Counted from the first letter of the stretch, positions 30,001 to 41,611 are shown. The stretch: 64,000 nt of DNA from Deltaproteobacteria bacterium HGW-Deltaproteobacteria-14 (GCA_002841945.1 PHBI01000003.1:51893-115892), one strand, 5' to 3'. A program made the numbers and translations. The notes: a model not told the origin generated them from the sequence alone.

Positions 30001-31068
30001 GACCAGCACGCGCTCCAGGGGGACCTCCCGCGGGTCGTCGCCCACGGCGATGACGTCGTCGTGTCCGTGCGGCGAGCGAGCTACCGCCGCGATCACAGCG
30101 GCAACGGCGGCACCGTCATCAACGACTACGGGCTCGTCGAGCCGGTCACCGCCGGCCTGTTCCGCCTCAGCGAGAGCGCCGCCGGTCTCGCCTGGGAGGA
30201 CCTCGGCGACGTCGCCATCCCCGACGACGCGGCCGACGGCGCGATCGACGGTCTGGCGTCGGCCGACGGGGCGCTGTGGCTCGCGCTGTTCGACGCGGCC
30301 GACCACCGCACCCACGTCCTGCGGGACGCCGGCGCGGGTTGGGAGGCGGTGGCTGAGGTCGCCGCGGATCGGGTCCGCACGGTGGTGGGCGACGGGGCGC
30401 TCTATGTGGTCGCGCGCGAGCAGGTGTGGCGGGTGCGCCTCGCGGCTACCGGCACGGTCGAGGGGCCGTTCGGGCTGCCCGTCGGACCCTGGGTCGCCGC
30501 GGGCGCGTGGGGGGGCGGCCTGGCGCTCGTGACCGAGCCCCTCGGGGGGGCGGCCACGCTGTGGTCGCTCGGCGCCGGCGCCGACGCGTTCGCCTCGGTC
30601 GCGGCGCTGCCGGCGGTGCCCGGGATCGGCAGCCGCACCACGCGGGTGTCCGACGGGCGCGAGATCCCCGGGGTGAGCGCGGTGGTCGGGCGCGGCGCGG
30701 CCGCGTGGATCGCGATCGCGGACCGGACCGCCGGCGAGACCCGCGGGCTGCGGCTGGCGACGTGGGACGGAGCGGCCTGGGCGGTGTCCGGCGAGGCGGC
30801 TGGGAGCTTCGCCGAGGCGCGCTGCGTCGGGCCTGCGCTGAGCGAGCTCACCGCCCCGGACTTCTGCGCGGTCGGCGGGCCCATGGCGAACGGCTGCACG
30901 CTGTTCTCGTGTCTCCACGACACCGTCGGCTTCGTGCCGCGGGCGGCGACGGCGGACCGGCTCGACCTCTTCGTCGCGGGGGACGGCGGGCCGGTCGCGC
31001 TCTTCGACGCGCTCTACGGACCGCCGAGCGTCTACGGCAGCGGAGCGACCCAGGCCGCCCGCTGGTAG
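27004..31068 (+). CDS. very large lipoprotein, beta-propeller-like
   Basis: A 1354-residue predicted lipoprotein (lipobox LLVAAVAACDPG). The sequence is rich in short beta strands with repeated patterns such as DGALWGENDRGVYRSRDG and TEDGGQTYAVG, like the Asp-box and photosystem-II-stability-factor-like propeller repeats found in sialidases and Vps10-type proteins. A segment near residues 875-925 (TATIDGLDAPVVSFGAGNLL) resembles an IPT/TIG immunoglobulin-like domain. No catalytic signature is visible. It is probably anchored in the outer membrane, facing out. I cannot name a family with confidence. Confidence 0.75.
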   Translation: MRHQRRRDSLVPALLVAAVAACDPGAATTAPPAASVDYDPVTVDVSCQNGFEVDRLQVAADGALWGENDRGVYRSRDGAVTFERRYDPAPFALFEPDHATRPFPWNKVELVDGQTWILSTRNDVLPQIPNVVALTEDGGQTYAVGTSRADALTYDGQAGAQWPLDDGRILFQYLGNWYLTADGGATATFLKGRYQSAGTNVLYPFNPYQPDEGVQRVHFAPDVVSARPICPFGPALDAYLAACVVGDGSGCTNYLPDGCFGGPAPAAVSPTGAYAVAIGTRVMWFDGAWHFQALPQEKKIHAVLSLRFAGEDLWIAYREGTADEPLRQVTYRIRGALAGAPRLEKPTFRAGDGTFDALLDIAADGDDAWAVLAATPTRERAGHLVCKLGATAPVAPLLTGTPAVAEPGRLYLHARRGAASDMFDRLALTEDGRAYVAAWRQLLGRVPPGAPLWNVSDGFDAKATIAGITTNSGVQIYVNAFGERTDVPELHVLDVAPVIGLPYGGTTFRVAAAAPAQSQPAGWVSATSSVERELLLAGERGTWPLRAASWTPAGRRPIPGIARATAAGIALTKPQNGPVLVLASGGDDGGGWVTPIGLVSLLDGPLPTESPCATPPVASSTCVIYPGEATSLTMDSDGAIYVVDGPRGQVARKRPADDAFSPVATGLMHPADLALRHEGGVTRLYVLDGDVWVFTPSDAPAVRRAASAMTPYAVALRDPAEADPQVDPGSLPTASCVSGAPCLSPPIWSDTSFPWKDLDGWVVLADQNICLPGQDYGDAGTLLLNGVAVPTTSWGPASVCFDAKQAPHEPRRGALWLVRDDGVPSHVLPYAVVDPQSGATAQNAFDVEVPLPAAARAARLATSCRSAREEGCEVVVVGPLPTPLTATIDGLDAPVVSFGAGNLLVRWPDGLSPGRYTLAVAGLSAEVELVDVHKRTLGEVPVDQIGVPEHGQAVAAAWGRTFAVVREGRTSHVFGDPVPDAVVVALHDVDGGAVPPFPDDQHALQGDLPRVVAHGDDVVVSVRRASYRRDHSGNGGTVINDYGLVEPVTAGLFRLSESAAGLAWEDLGDVAIPDDAADGAIDGLASADGALWLALFDAADHRTHVLRDAGAGWEAVAEVAADRVRTVVGDGALYVVAREQVWRVRLAATGTVEGPFGLPVGPWVAAGAWGGGLALVTEPLGGAATLWSLGAGADAFASVAALPAVPGIGSRTTRVSDGREIPGVSAVVGRGAAAWIAIADRTAGETRGLRLATWDGAAWAVSGEAAGSFAEARCVGPALSELTAPDFCAVGGPMANGCTLFSCLHDTVGFVPRAATADRLDLFVAGDGGPVALFDALYGPPSVYGSGATQAARW

Positions 31069-31127
31069 CGCTTAGAACCAGTGCCGGTCACTTGGGCGCA
31101 AGTGGCGAAATTGAAAGGACGTTTCTT

Positions 31128-31217
31128 ACCGCGGAGAGCGCGGAGGACGCGGAGGCTGGAGCCTGCATGAAGTCGGCAGCTCCATCCGCTGTCCTCCTCT
31201 CCGCGTCATCCGCGGTG
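31128..31217. repeat. ACCGCGGAGA-type inverted repeat
   Basis: The left arm ACCGCGGAGAGCGCGGAGGA is mirrored imperfectly by GTCCTCCTCTCCGCG and TCATCCGCGGT on the right, giving a long imperfect hairpin in the gap between the large lipoprotein gene and the malic enzyme gene. Purine-rich elements of this type are, from general knowledge, frequent dispersed repeats in deltaproteobacterial genomes. It may also work as a shared transcription end for the two convergent genes. Confidence 0.55.
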
Positions 31218-31274
31218 TGACGGAGGTCCTGATAGGCGAGCTGGCGAACCGATCAGGACTTCCGTCCGGCATGT

Positions 31275-33038
31275 CTAGAACGGTCGCTGCGCGCCGGCGA
31301 CGACCGGCAGGTAGCGGGGCTCCCAGCCGTGGGTGCGGACGTAGCCCTCGAGGTCGTCGAGGGCGCCTTGTTCGACCCAGCGGTCGAGCAGGGCGCCGTT
31401 GCCCTCCTCGCTGAGCGCCTGCTTCACCACCGCCGTGGCGACGCGCACGCTCGCCTCCCGCAGATCCGAGACCGGCGGGTAGATCAGCCCCGCGTCCGCC
31501 CAGCGCTCGGCGGTGTACTCGGCGAGCGCCGAGGACGCCGCCATGACCATCGCGTCGCTCACCCGCTTCGCGTTTGCGAGAATGGTCCCCAGGCCAAGAC
31601 CCGGGAAGATGAAGACGTTGTTTCCCTGGCCGATCTTGTGCGTTGCACCACGCCACGTGACCGGGGCGAACGGGCTCCCGGTCGCGACGACGGCGCGCCC
31701 GTCCGACCACGCGTAGAGGTCCTCGGGGGTCGCCTCGGACGCCGAGGTCGGGTTCGAGAGCGGGAAGATGATGGGGCGCTCGCACGCCGCGGCGATGGCG
31801 CGCACCACCGGCTCGTCGAAGGTCCCGGGCTGCCCCGAGAGCCCCAGCAGCACCGTCGCGCGGCTGCCGACGACGGTCTCGAGCAGGTCCGGCGTGCGCC
31901 CGTCGGGGGCCCAGCCGGCCACGGCGTCGGCCGGTTGGGCGTAGTCGGCCTTGTAGCCGGTCAGCCCGCGGGCGGTCGTCAAGAGCCCCCGCGAGTCGAG
32001 CACCAGCACCCGCCGCGCCGCCTCCTCGGGGCTCAACCCGTCATGCTCGAGGCCGCGCCGCATCGCCCAGGCGACCCCGACGCCGCCGGCGCCGGCGCCG
32101 GAGATGACCACGGTCTGGTCGCGCAGGCGCTGGCCGAGCCGCGCGCACGCGGTCTTGACGCCGGCGAGCGCCACGGCGCCGGTGCCTTGGATGTCGTCGT
32201 TGAACGACGGGACGCGCTCGCGGAAGCGCTCGAGCACCTCGTAGGCGACGTCCTTGGCGAGGTCCTCCCACTGGATGACCGCCATCGGCCAGCGCTCGGC
32301 GACCATCGCCACGAACTTGTCGACGAAGTCGAGGTACGCCTCGCCGGTCAGCCGCTCCTGCGGCACGCCGAGGTAGAAGGGATCCGCGATCAGGTCCTTG
32401 CGCGTCGTGCCGACGTCGAGGCTGACCGGGAGCGTGTGGAACGGGCTGACCCCGCCGCCGACCGTGTAGAGGGCGAGCTTGCCGATGGGGATGGCGAGGC
32501 CCCCGTAGCCCTGGTCACCGATGCCGAGGATGGCGGAGTTGTCGGTGACGACGATCATCCGCACGTCTTCGAGGGGGTAGTTGTCCGCGACGGCGCGCCA
32601 GCGGTCGATGTTGAGCGGCGACAGCGAGAGCCCCCGCGGCGTCTGGTAGAGCGCGTTGAACTGACGCACCGCGTCGCCGACGGTCGGCGTGTACACGACC
32701 GGCGACATCTCCTCGAGGTGCTGCGCGAGCAGCGCGTGGAAGAGGACCTCGTTGCGCTCCTGGAGGGCGCGCAGGTACTGGTAGCGCTCGATGGGCGTCG
32801 ACAGCGCCTCGTAGCCTGCGTAGACCCGCGCGAGCTGCTCGTCGAGGGTGGCGATCTTGGGCGGCAGGAGCCCCTCGAGCCCGAGGGCCACGCGCTCCTC
32901 CGCGCTGAAGGCCGTCCCCTTGTTGGTCAGGGGGTAGCGCAGCAGCGCGTAGCCGACGCGGTAGACGACGAGCTTCCGGTTCGTCCCGTTGTCATCCTCG
33001 GTGATGTCGTAATACGGTGAAATTTGTCGGGTTCTCAT
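31275..33038 (-). CDS. malic enzyme (malate dehydrogenase, decarboxylating)
   Basis: A 587-residue enzyme of the large (eukaryote/SfcA-like) malic enzyme group, converting malate and NAD(P)+ to pyruvate, CO2 and NAD(P)H. Visible signatures are VVYTPTVGDA with the catalytic Tyr, VVTDNSAILGIGDQGYGG, IPIGKLALYT with the catalytic Lys, the metal site QWEDLAKD, FNDDIQGTGAVALAG, and a dinucleotide fold GAGAGGVGVAW. NAD versus NADP preference cannot be read. Its ATG overlaps the leuB stop as ATGA, so it is the last gene of the ilv-leu operon. Its product, pyruvate, is the substrate of acetolactate synthase at the head of the same operon. Confidence 0.93.
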   Translation of the reverse strand: MRTRQISPYYDITEDDNGTNRKLVVYRVGYALLRYPLTNKGTAFSAEERVALGLEGLLPPKIATLDEQLARVYAGYEALSTPIERYQYLRALQERNEVLFHALLAQHLEEMSPVVYTPTVGDAVRQFNALYQTPRGLSLSPLNIDRWRAVADNYPLEDVRMIVVTDNSAILGIGDQGYGGLAIPIGKLALYTVGGGVSPFHTLPVSLDVGTTRKDLIADPFYLGVPQERLTGEAYLDFVDKFVAMVAERWPMAVIQWEDLAKDVAYEVLERFRERVPSFNDDIQGTGAVALAGVKTACARLGQRLRDQTVVISGAGAGGVGVAWAMRRGLEHDGLSPEEAARRVLVLDSRGLLTTARGLTGYKADYAQPADAVAGWAPDGRTPDLLETVVGSRATVLLGLSGQPGTFDEPVVRAIAAACERPIIFPLSNPTSASEATPEDLYAWSDGRAVVATGSPFAPVTWRGATHKIGQGNNVFIFPGLGLGTILANAKRVSDAMVMAASSALAEYTAERWADAGLIYPPVSDLREASVRVATAVVKQALSEEGNGALLDRWVEQGALDDLEGYVRTHGWEPRYLPVVAGAQRPF

Positions 33039-34105
33039 GGGGTCTCCAGCGCGGCGAGGACGCGGTCGGTCATCGCCTGGGTGCCTAGCTCGCCGCCGAG
33101 GTCATGGGTCCGCGCGCCGCCCTCGATGACCCGCCGGACGGCGGCCTCGATGGCGCGCGCGGCGTCTTCGCGGTCGAGGCTGTGGCGCAGCATCATCGCC
33201 ACGCTCAGGATGGTCCCGATCGGGTTCGCGATGCCCTCGCCGGCGATGTCGGGGGCCGAACCGTGGATCGGCTCGTAGACCCCCGGCCCCGCGTCGCCGA
33301 GGGACGCGCTCGGCAGGAGCCCCAGGGACCCGACGAACACCGCCGCCTCGTCGCTGAGGATGTCGCCGAACATGTTCTCGGTCACGACCACGTCGAAGTC
33401 GTTCGGGTGCGTCACCAGGCGCATCGCGGTGGAGTCGACGAGGCGGTGCTCGCGCACGACCCCCTGGAAGTCGACGGCGACCTCGTCGACCACCTTGCGC
33501 CACAGCCGCGACGTCGCCAGCACGTTGGCCTTGTCGACGCTCGTGAGCTTGCCGCGCCGCTTCTCGGCCAGGCTGAACGCCAGGCGCACGATGCGGCGGA
33601 TCTCGTGGTCGGTGTACTCGCAGGTGTCGACCGCGCGACGGCCGCCGTCGCGGGTGTCCTCGGTGAAGCGCGGCTGCCCGAAGTAGATGCCGCCGGTCAG
33701 CTCGCGCACGAACAGCATGTCGACGCCGACGAGGCGATCGGCCTTCAGCGGCGACGCGGCGGCGAGCGACGGGTAGGGGCGGACCGGGCGCAGGTTGGCG
33801 TAGAGGCCGAGCCCGCGCCGCAGCCCGAGCAGCCCCTGCTCGGGGCGGTGGCGCGCCTTCGGGTCGTCCCAGCGCGGGCCGCCGACCGCGCCCAGGAGCA
33901 CCGCGTCCGATGCGCGACACGCGTCGATGGTGCTGTCCGGCAGCGGATCTCCGGCCTCGTCGATGGCGATCCCGCCGATGAGGTGCTCGACGTACGCGAG
34001 CCGGAAGCCGAAGCGCTCCGCGACGGCGTCGAGCACCTGCTTGGCGGCGCTGACTACCTCGGGGCCGATCCCGTCACCGGGCAACAGGACGATGCTGTGG
34101 GTCAT
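33035..34105 (-). CDS. leuB: 3-isopropylmalate dehydrogenase
   Basis: A 356-residue enzyme, the usual length, catalysing NAD-dependent oxidative decarboxylation of 3-isopropylmalate to 2-oxoisocaproate in leucine synthesis. It has VLLPGDGIGPEVV at the start, AVGGPRWD, LFVRELTGGIYFG, the active-site KLTSVDKANVLATSRLW, and the DxxSD metal site FGDILSDEAA, followed by HGSAPDIAGEGIANP. The ATG at 34105 overlaps the leuD stop by four bases, and its own stop overlaps the malic enzyme start, so translation of three genes is coupled. Confidence 0.97.
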   Translation of the reverse strand: MTHSIVLLPGDGIGPEVVSAAKQVLDAVAERFGFRLAYVEHLIGGIAIDEAGDPLPDSTIDACRASDAVLLGAVGGPRWDDPKARHRPEQGLLGLRRGLGLYANLRPVRPYPSLAAASPLKADRLVGVDMLFVRELTGGIYFGQPRFTEDTRDGGRRAVDTCEYTDHEIRRIVRLAFSLAEKRRGKLTSVDKANVLATSRLWRKVVDEVAVDFQGVVREHRLVDSTAMRLVTHPNDFDVVVTENMFGDILSDEAAVFVGSLGLLPSASLGDAGPGVYEPIHGSAPDIAGEGIANPIGTILSVAMMLRHSLDREDAARAIEAAVRRVIEGGARTHDLGGELGTQAMTDRVLAALETP

Positions 34106-34695
34106 ACGCTCTCCCCGTGGGTGCGGGCCTGCGCGGCCTCGAAGGCGGTGATCCGGGCGTCGAAGCCCACCAGATAGCCGAGCTCGTCGACCCCCTCGAG
34201 CAGGCAGTGGCGCGCGAAGGGGTCGACCGAGAAGCCGACCGGCGCGACCCCGGGCGCCGACAGCGTCAGCGCGTCGAGGTCGATGGTGAGCTCGGTCTCG
34301 GGCGCAGCCCCGACGCGGGCGAACAGCGCCCGGTGGGTCTCCGGCGGCACGACGACCGGCAAGAGCCCGTTCTTGAGGCTGTTGTTCCTGAAGATGTCGG
34401 CGAAGCTCGTCGACACGATGGCGCGAAAGCCCCAGGCGACGAGCGCCCACGGGGCGTGCTCGCGGGAGCTGCCGCAGCCGAAGTTGTCGCCGGCCACGAG
34501 CACCTGCGCCTCGCGCGCCCCCGGCTGGTTCAGCACGAACCCCGGATCCTTGCGCCAGTCGTGAAAGAGCGCGTCGGCGAGCCCATCCTGGGACGTCCCG
34601 CGCAGAAAGCGCGCCGGCGTGATCTGGTCGGTGTCCACGTTCTCGTGTGGCAGGAGCAGCGCCCGCGATACGAGCGGCACCGGGTAGCGTTCCAT
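34102..34695 (-). CDS. leuD: 3-isopropylmalate dehydratase, small subunit
   Basis: A 197-residue small subunit of isopropylmalate isomerase. Recognisable segments are NVDTDQITPARFL and GDNFGCGSSREHAPWAL, which form the substrate-recognising swivel domain. The start chosen is the ATG at 34695, preceded by GGGGGGA seven bases upstream, rather than an ATG five codons earlier that lacks one. It follows leuC after 27 bases and overlaps leuB, so LeuC and LeuD can be made together for complex formation. Confidence 0.96.
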   Translation of the reverse strand: MERYPVPLVSRALLLPHENVDTDQITPARFLRGTSQDGLADALFHDWRKDPGFVLNQPGAREAQVLVAGDNFGCGSSREHAPWALVAWGFRAIVSTSFADIFRNNSLKNGLLPVVVPPETHRALFARVGAAPETELTIDLDALTLSAPGVAPVGFSVDPFARHCLLEGVDELGYLVGFDARITAFEAAQARTHGESV

Positions 34696-34722
34696 GTCGA
34701 GTCCCCCCAAGAAGCGTTCCTG

Positions 34723-36129
<1,407 letters not shown>

Positions 36130-36251
36130 CCTTCCCCCGATGTTGCAACGCAGGCGCCGCGGAGCTTGTCACACGCGGGCCAAAACGTCGACGCGATGCT
36201 CGCGGCTCACCCTGGAGGACGGCCCGGACTCGGGACCGCCCTCCGTGCGTG

Positions 36252-37886
<1,635 letters not shown>

Positions 37887-37941
37887 GGGGCCTCCTGGCT
37901 TCACGATCGGCGCCGGCGTGGGGCGTCGGATCTCAATACCC

Positions 37942-38003
37942 GCCGCTCGCGCGGCCTGGGACCTTGCCCCGGGGCCTCGCTTGCTCGGCCCCGGATCAAT
38001 GTC
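37942..38003. repeat. dispersed 62-bp hairpin repeat, copy 2
   Basis: It matches 15382-15443 in 58 of 62 positions, in the same orientation. The CCGGGGCC / GGCCCCGG hairpin is fully conserved, whereas the upstream GGGAC/GTCCC pairing is weakened to GGGAC/GCCCC. Here the element lies between ilvC and leuA inside an operon, so in the mRNA it could attenuate or process the transcript. Confidence 0.7.
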
Positions 38004-38060
38004 TTGGAACCGTGGGCGGTCGAGCGCGCGCGCGCCGACCGCCCACGGACATGGCGTCGC

Positions 38061-39065
38061 CTAGTCGATCTCGACCGGGTTGACGAAGGTCATCATGGCG
38101 CGGAGCTTGCGTCCGACCTGCTCGATCGGCTGCTCGCGCTCCGCCGCCCGGGTCGCCTCGAAGGTCGGTCGCCCGGTCGCGTTCTCGTCGATCCAGTGCT
38201 TGGCGAAGCTGCCGTCCTTGATCTCGGCGAGCAGCTTGCCCATCTCGGCCTTCACGGCGTCGTTGACGAGCCGCGGACCGGCCACGTAGTCGCCGTACTC
38301 GGCGGTGTCGCTGATCGAGTAGCGCATGTAGTTGAGCCCGCCGCGGTACATCAGGTCCACGATGAGCTTCAGCTCGTGCATGCACTCGAAGTACGCCACC
38401 TCGGGCTGGTAGCCGGCGTCGACCAGGGTCTGAAAGCCAGCCTTCACGAGGTGGCTCACGCCGCCGCACAGCACCGCCTGCTCGCCGAAGAGATCGGTCT
38501 CGGTCTCCTCGGAGAAGGTCGTCGTCAGCACGCCGGCGCGGCCCGATCCGATGGCGCAGGCGTAGCTCAGCGCGAGCGCGTCGGCGCGGCCGGTCGCGTC
38601 CTGGTGCACGGCGAGCAGCGACGGCACGCCGCCGCCCTCCTCGAAGGTCTCGCGCACCCGGTGGCCCGGGCTCTTCGGCGCGATCATCGACACGTCCACG
38701 TCCGCCGGCGGGGTGATGGTCCCGTAGCGGATGTTGAACCCGTGGGCGAACATCAGGGTCTTGCCGGCGTTCAGGTGCGGCGCGATGTGCTCGTTGTAGA
38801 TGACCGGCTGCGCCGTGTCGGGCGCGAGGATCATGATCACGTCGGCCTCGGCCGCCGCGGTCGCGACGTCCACCGCGCGCAGCCCTGCGCCCTCGACCTT
38901 CTTACGGCTCGGCGAGGTCGCCGCGAGCCCGACGCGCACGTCGACGCCGCTGTCGTGCAGGTTCTGCGCGTGGGCGTGGCCCTGCGAGCCGAAGCCGATG
39001 ATCGCCACCTTCTTCGCGCGGATGAGCGCGAGATCGCCGTCCTTGTCATATCGAATCGTCGCCAA
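38061..39065 (-). CDS. ilvC: ketol-acid reductoisomerase, class I
   Basis: A 334-residue enzyme of class I length. It isomerises and reduces acetolactate or acetohydroxybutyrate with NADPH. The Rossmann start is [21 protein letters not shown]. The metal and substrate residues lie in [28 protein letters not shown], in [13 protein letters not shown] and in [22 protein letters not shown] segments. An ATG at 39065 follows a GGAGGAG site. The 102-base gap upstream contains GAAACC/GGTTTC and CCCCGC/GCGGGG inverted repeats but no T tract, so read-through from ilvH is likely. Confidence 0.97.
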   Translation of the reverse strand: MATIRYDKDGDLALIRAKKVAIIGFGSQGHAHAQNLHDSGVDVRVGLAATSPSRKKVEGAGLRAVDVATAAAEADVIMILAPDTAQPVIYNEHIAPHLNAGKTLMFAHGFNIRYGTITPPADVDVSMIAPKSPGHRVRETFEEGGGVPSLLAVHQDATGRADALALSYACAIGSGRAGVLTTTFSEETETDLFGEQAVLCGGVSHLVKAGFQTLVDAGYQPEVAYFECMHELKLIVDLMYRGGLNYMRYSISDTAEYGDYVAGPRLVNDAVKAEMGKLLAEIKDGSFAKHWIDENATGRPTFEATRAAEREQPIEQVGRKLRAMMTFVNPVEID

Positions 39066-39167
39066 GGGTCTCTCCTCCGGATGGCGGCCCCCCGCTGCGG
39101 GGAGGGGGGCGTTTATTGTGCGTTGCGTGATTCGAAACCACGCCAGGGTTTCTGAATGAGAACAGGT

Positions 39168-39707
39168 CTATGCGACCAGCGTTGGACGACTGTTATTGCG
39201 TCGCGTCATCGACGGCTCGACCCCGCGGGTCAGGGCGATGGCGCCGCTCTGGACCATCTCCTCGATGCCGTACTCCTCGAGCACCGTGACGAGCCCCTTG
39301 ATCTTGCCCGGGGCGCCGGTGATCTCGATGACGAGGTTCTCGGGGCCGACGTCGACGACGCGCGCGCGGAACACCTCGCACAGGCGCACGATCTGCTCGC
39401 GGTTGTCGCTGGTCGCGCGGACCTTGATGAGCGCGAGATCGCGGATGAGGCTCGCCTTGTGGGTGATGTCGTCGACCTCGAGCACGTTGACGAGCTTGTA
39501 GAGGTTGGCCTCGATGCGCTTGGCGGTGTCGGAGTCGGCGTGACACACGACGGTCATGCGCGAGACGCCGGGCTCGTGGGTCTGCCCGACGTTGAGCGAC
39601 TCGATGTTGTAGGCGCGGCGGCGAAACAGCGACGCGACGCGGTTGAGCACGCCGGGCTGGTCCTCGACCCAGACGACGAAGGTACGCTTGTGAACGTCGG
39701 CGCTCAT
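39168..39707 (-). CDS. ilvH: acetolactate synthase, regulatory (small) subunit
   Basis: A 179-residue regulatory subunit. An N-terminal ACT domain (TFVVWVEDQPGVLNRVASLFRRRAYNIESLNVG) binds branched-chain amino acids for feedback inhibition, and the C-terminal domain (LVIEITGAPGKIKGLVTVLEEYGI) activates the catalytic subunit. The ATG at 39707 overlaps the ilvB stop as ATGA, coupling production of the two subunits. The symbol ilvN is used for the same protein in some organisms. Confidence 0.95.
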   Translation of the reverse strand: MSADVHKRTFVVWVEDQPGVLNRVASLFRRRAYNIESLNVGQTHEPGVSRMTVVCHADSDTAKRIEANLYKLVNVLEVDDITHKASLIRDLALIKVRATSDNREQIVRLCEVFRARVVDVGPENLVIEITGAPGKIKGLVTVLEEYGIEEMVQSGAIALTRGVEPSMTRRNNSRPTLVA

Positions 39708-41512
39708 CGATCCTCTCCGGTCTCGAAGATGGGGTTGTGGACGGCGGGCTTGCCGTCGACCTGGCGCGCGGGCCGCTTGATCATGTCGTGAAGATCGGCG
39801 CCGGCGGGGACCATCGGGTAGACGGCGTCCTCCTGCTCGACGCGGAAGTCGATGACGACCGTGCCGGGGTGGGCCTCGGCCTCGCGCACCGCCGCGGCCA
39901 CGTCAGCGCGGCTCGTCACGCGGAGCCCCTTGAGCCCGTGGGCCTCGGCCAGCTTGACGAAGTCGGGGCTGACGATGGGGGTCGCGGCGTAGCGCCCGCC
40001 GTAGAAGAACTGCTGCCACTGGCGGACCATCCCCAGGTAGCCGTTGTTGATGATGGCGATGTTGACCTTGAGCTTCTCCTGCGCGCAGGTCGACAGCTCG
40101 CAGGCGGTCATCTGGAAGCCGCCGTCGCCGGCGATGACCCAGATGTTGTCGTCGGGGCGGGCGAAGCGGGCGCCGATGGCGGCGGGCAAGCCGAAGCCCA
40201 TGGTCCCGAGGCCGCCGGAGGTGACGAGCGTGCTCGGCTGCTCGTGGTGGTAGTACTGGGCCTCCCACATCTGGTGCTGGCCGACGTCGGTGACGACGAG
40301 CGCCTTGCCGTCGGTGAGGCGCCAGAGGTCGTGGATGACGTGCGCGGCGTAGAGCTTGCCGAGGTCGGGGAGGTGCTTGATGTCGCGGACGGCGGAGTCG
40401 CCCTTGAGCTCGCTGATCCGCGCGAGCCAGTTGGGCCGCTCGACCTTCTGGAGGTGCGGGGTGAGCTCGCCGAGGACCTCGCGCACGTCGCCGATGATGG
40501 GGACATCGACCTTGACGTTCTTGTTGATCTCACTCGGGTCGAGCTCGATGTGGATCTTGCGAGCGCCGGTCGCGTAGGTCTTGAGGTTGCCGGTGACGCG
40601 GTCGTCGAAGCGCATCCCGGCGGCGATGATGAGGTCGGCCTCCTGGATGGCGGTGTTGACCCAGGCCTCGCCGTGCATGCCCATCATGCCGAGGTTGCGC
40701 GGGTGGCTCGCCGGGAAGCCGCCGAGGCCGAGGAGCGTGCAGGCGACCGGGATGTCGGTGGCCTCGACGAACGCCTTCAGGGCGTCGCTGGCGCCGGACT
40801 TGATGACCCCCTGACCGCAGAAGAGGATGGGGCGCTTGGCCTTGTGGACCAGCGCGATGGCCTCGGCGATGTGGGCCGGCAGCGGGGTGTAGGTCGGGCG
40901 GTAGCCGGGCAGCGTCGGCTCCTCGTCGGCCCAGACGAACTCGCAGGACTCCTGCAGCGCGTTCTTGGTGATGTCGACCAGGACGGGGCCGGGGCGGCCG
41001 GAGCGCGCGATGTAGAACGCCTCGCGGATGGTCGGGGCGATGTCGGCGGCGCGGGTCACCAGGTAGTTGTGCTTGGTGATGGGCAGCGTGACGCCGGTGA
41101 TGTCGGTCTCCTGAAAGGCGTCGCTGCCGAGCAGATGCGCCGGGACCTGGCCGGTGATGCAGACGATCGGGCTCGAGTCGAGCATCGCCGTCGCGATGCC
41201 GGTGACGAGGTTGGTCGCGCCGGGGCCGGAGGTCGCCACGGCGACGCCGACCTCGCCGGAGACGCGCGCGTAGCCGTCGGCCATGTGCGCGGCGCCCTGC
41301 TCGTGGCGGACCAGCACGTGGTGGACGGGGTACTGCAGCATGGCGTCGTAGGCGGGCATGATGGCGCCGCCGGGGTAGCCGAAGCAGACCGTGACGCCCT
41401 CCCGTACGAGCGACTCCCAGATGATCTGGGAGCCGGTGAGGGACTCACCGCGGCGATCGGGCATCGACTCGCGGGTGATGGGGGCTTGGGGTTCTGGCGG
41501 ACTGGCGGTCAT
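39704..41512 (-). CDS. ilvB: acetolactate synthase, catalytic subunit
   Basis: A 602-residue ThDP enzyme that joins two pyruvates, or pyruvate and 2-oxobutyrate, in the first common step of valine, leucine and isoleucine synthesis. The catalytic Glu lies in HEQGAAHMADGYARVSG; the ThDP/Mg motif is GDGGFQMTACELSTCAQ with NNGYLGMVRQWQQFFYGGRY. The 20-odd N-terminal residues before LTGSQIIWESL are variable. Upstream lies a leader peptide and terminator, so expression of this gene and the operon behind it is probably attenuated by branched-chain amino acid supply. Confidence 0.97.
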   Translation of the reverse strand: MTASPPEPQAPITRESMPDRRGESLTGSQIIWESLVREGVTVCFGYPGGAIMPAYDAMLQYPVHHVLVRHEQGAAHMADGYARVSGEVGVAVATSGPGATNLVTGIATAMLDSSPIVCITGQVPAHLLGSDAFQETDITGVTLPITKHNYLVTRAADIAPTIREAFYIARSGRPGPVLVDITKNALQESCEFVWADEEPTLPGYRPTYTPLPAHIAEAIALVHKAKRPILFCGQGVIKSGASDALKAFVEATDIPVACTLLGLGGFPASHPRNLGMMGMHGEAWVNTAIQEADLIIAAGMRFDDRVTGNLKTYATGARKIHIELDPSEINKNVKVDVPIIGDVREVLGELTPHLQKVERPNWLARISELKGDSAVRDIKHLPDLGKLYAAHVIHDLWRLTDGKALVVTDVGQHQMWEAQYYHHEQPSTLVTSGGLGTMGFGLPAAIGARFARPDDNIWVIAGDGGFQMTACELSTCAQEKLKVNIAIINNGYLGMVRQWQQFFYGGRYAATPIVSPDFVKLAEAHGLKGLRVTSRADVAAAVREAEAHPGTVVIDFRVEQEDAVYPMVPAGADLHDMIKRPARQVDGKPAVHNPIFETGEDR

Positions 41513-41550
41513 CGTTCGCCTCGGGATCGGGGTTGGGTGGGAGCACCAAG

Positions 41551-41582
41551 AAAAACCCCCGCGGCCTGGTGGGGCGCGGGGG
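41551..41582 (-). terminator. intrinsic terminator (attenuator) upstream of ilvB
   Basis: On the minus strand CCCCCGCG (41582-41575) pairs with CGCGGGGG (41563-41556), followed directly by TTTTT (41555-41551). This is a strong rho-independent terminator placed 38 bases before the ilvB ATG and about 30 bases after the leader-peptide stop. A competing 7-base pairing exists: GCGCGGG in the leader (41628-41622) with CCCGCGC in the terminator arm (41580-41574). Confidence 0.8.
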
Positions 41583-41611
41583 TCGAAGGGACGGTTCGCT
41601 CGGAGGCTACC

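Noticed and set aside
39110..39150. TTCGAAT with flanking inverted repeat, resembling a tRNA T-arm
   Set aside because: The stem geometry gives a nine-base loop instead of seven, and no acceptor, D or anticodon arm can be built around it.
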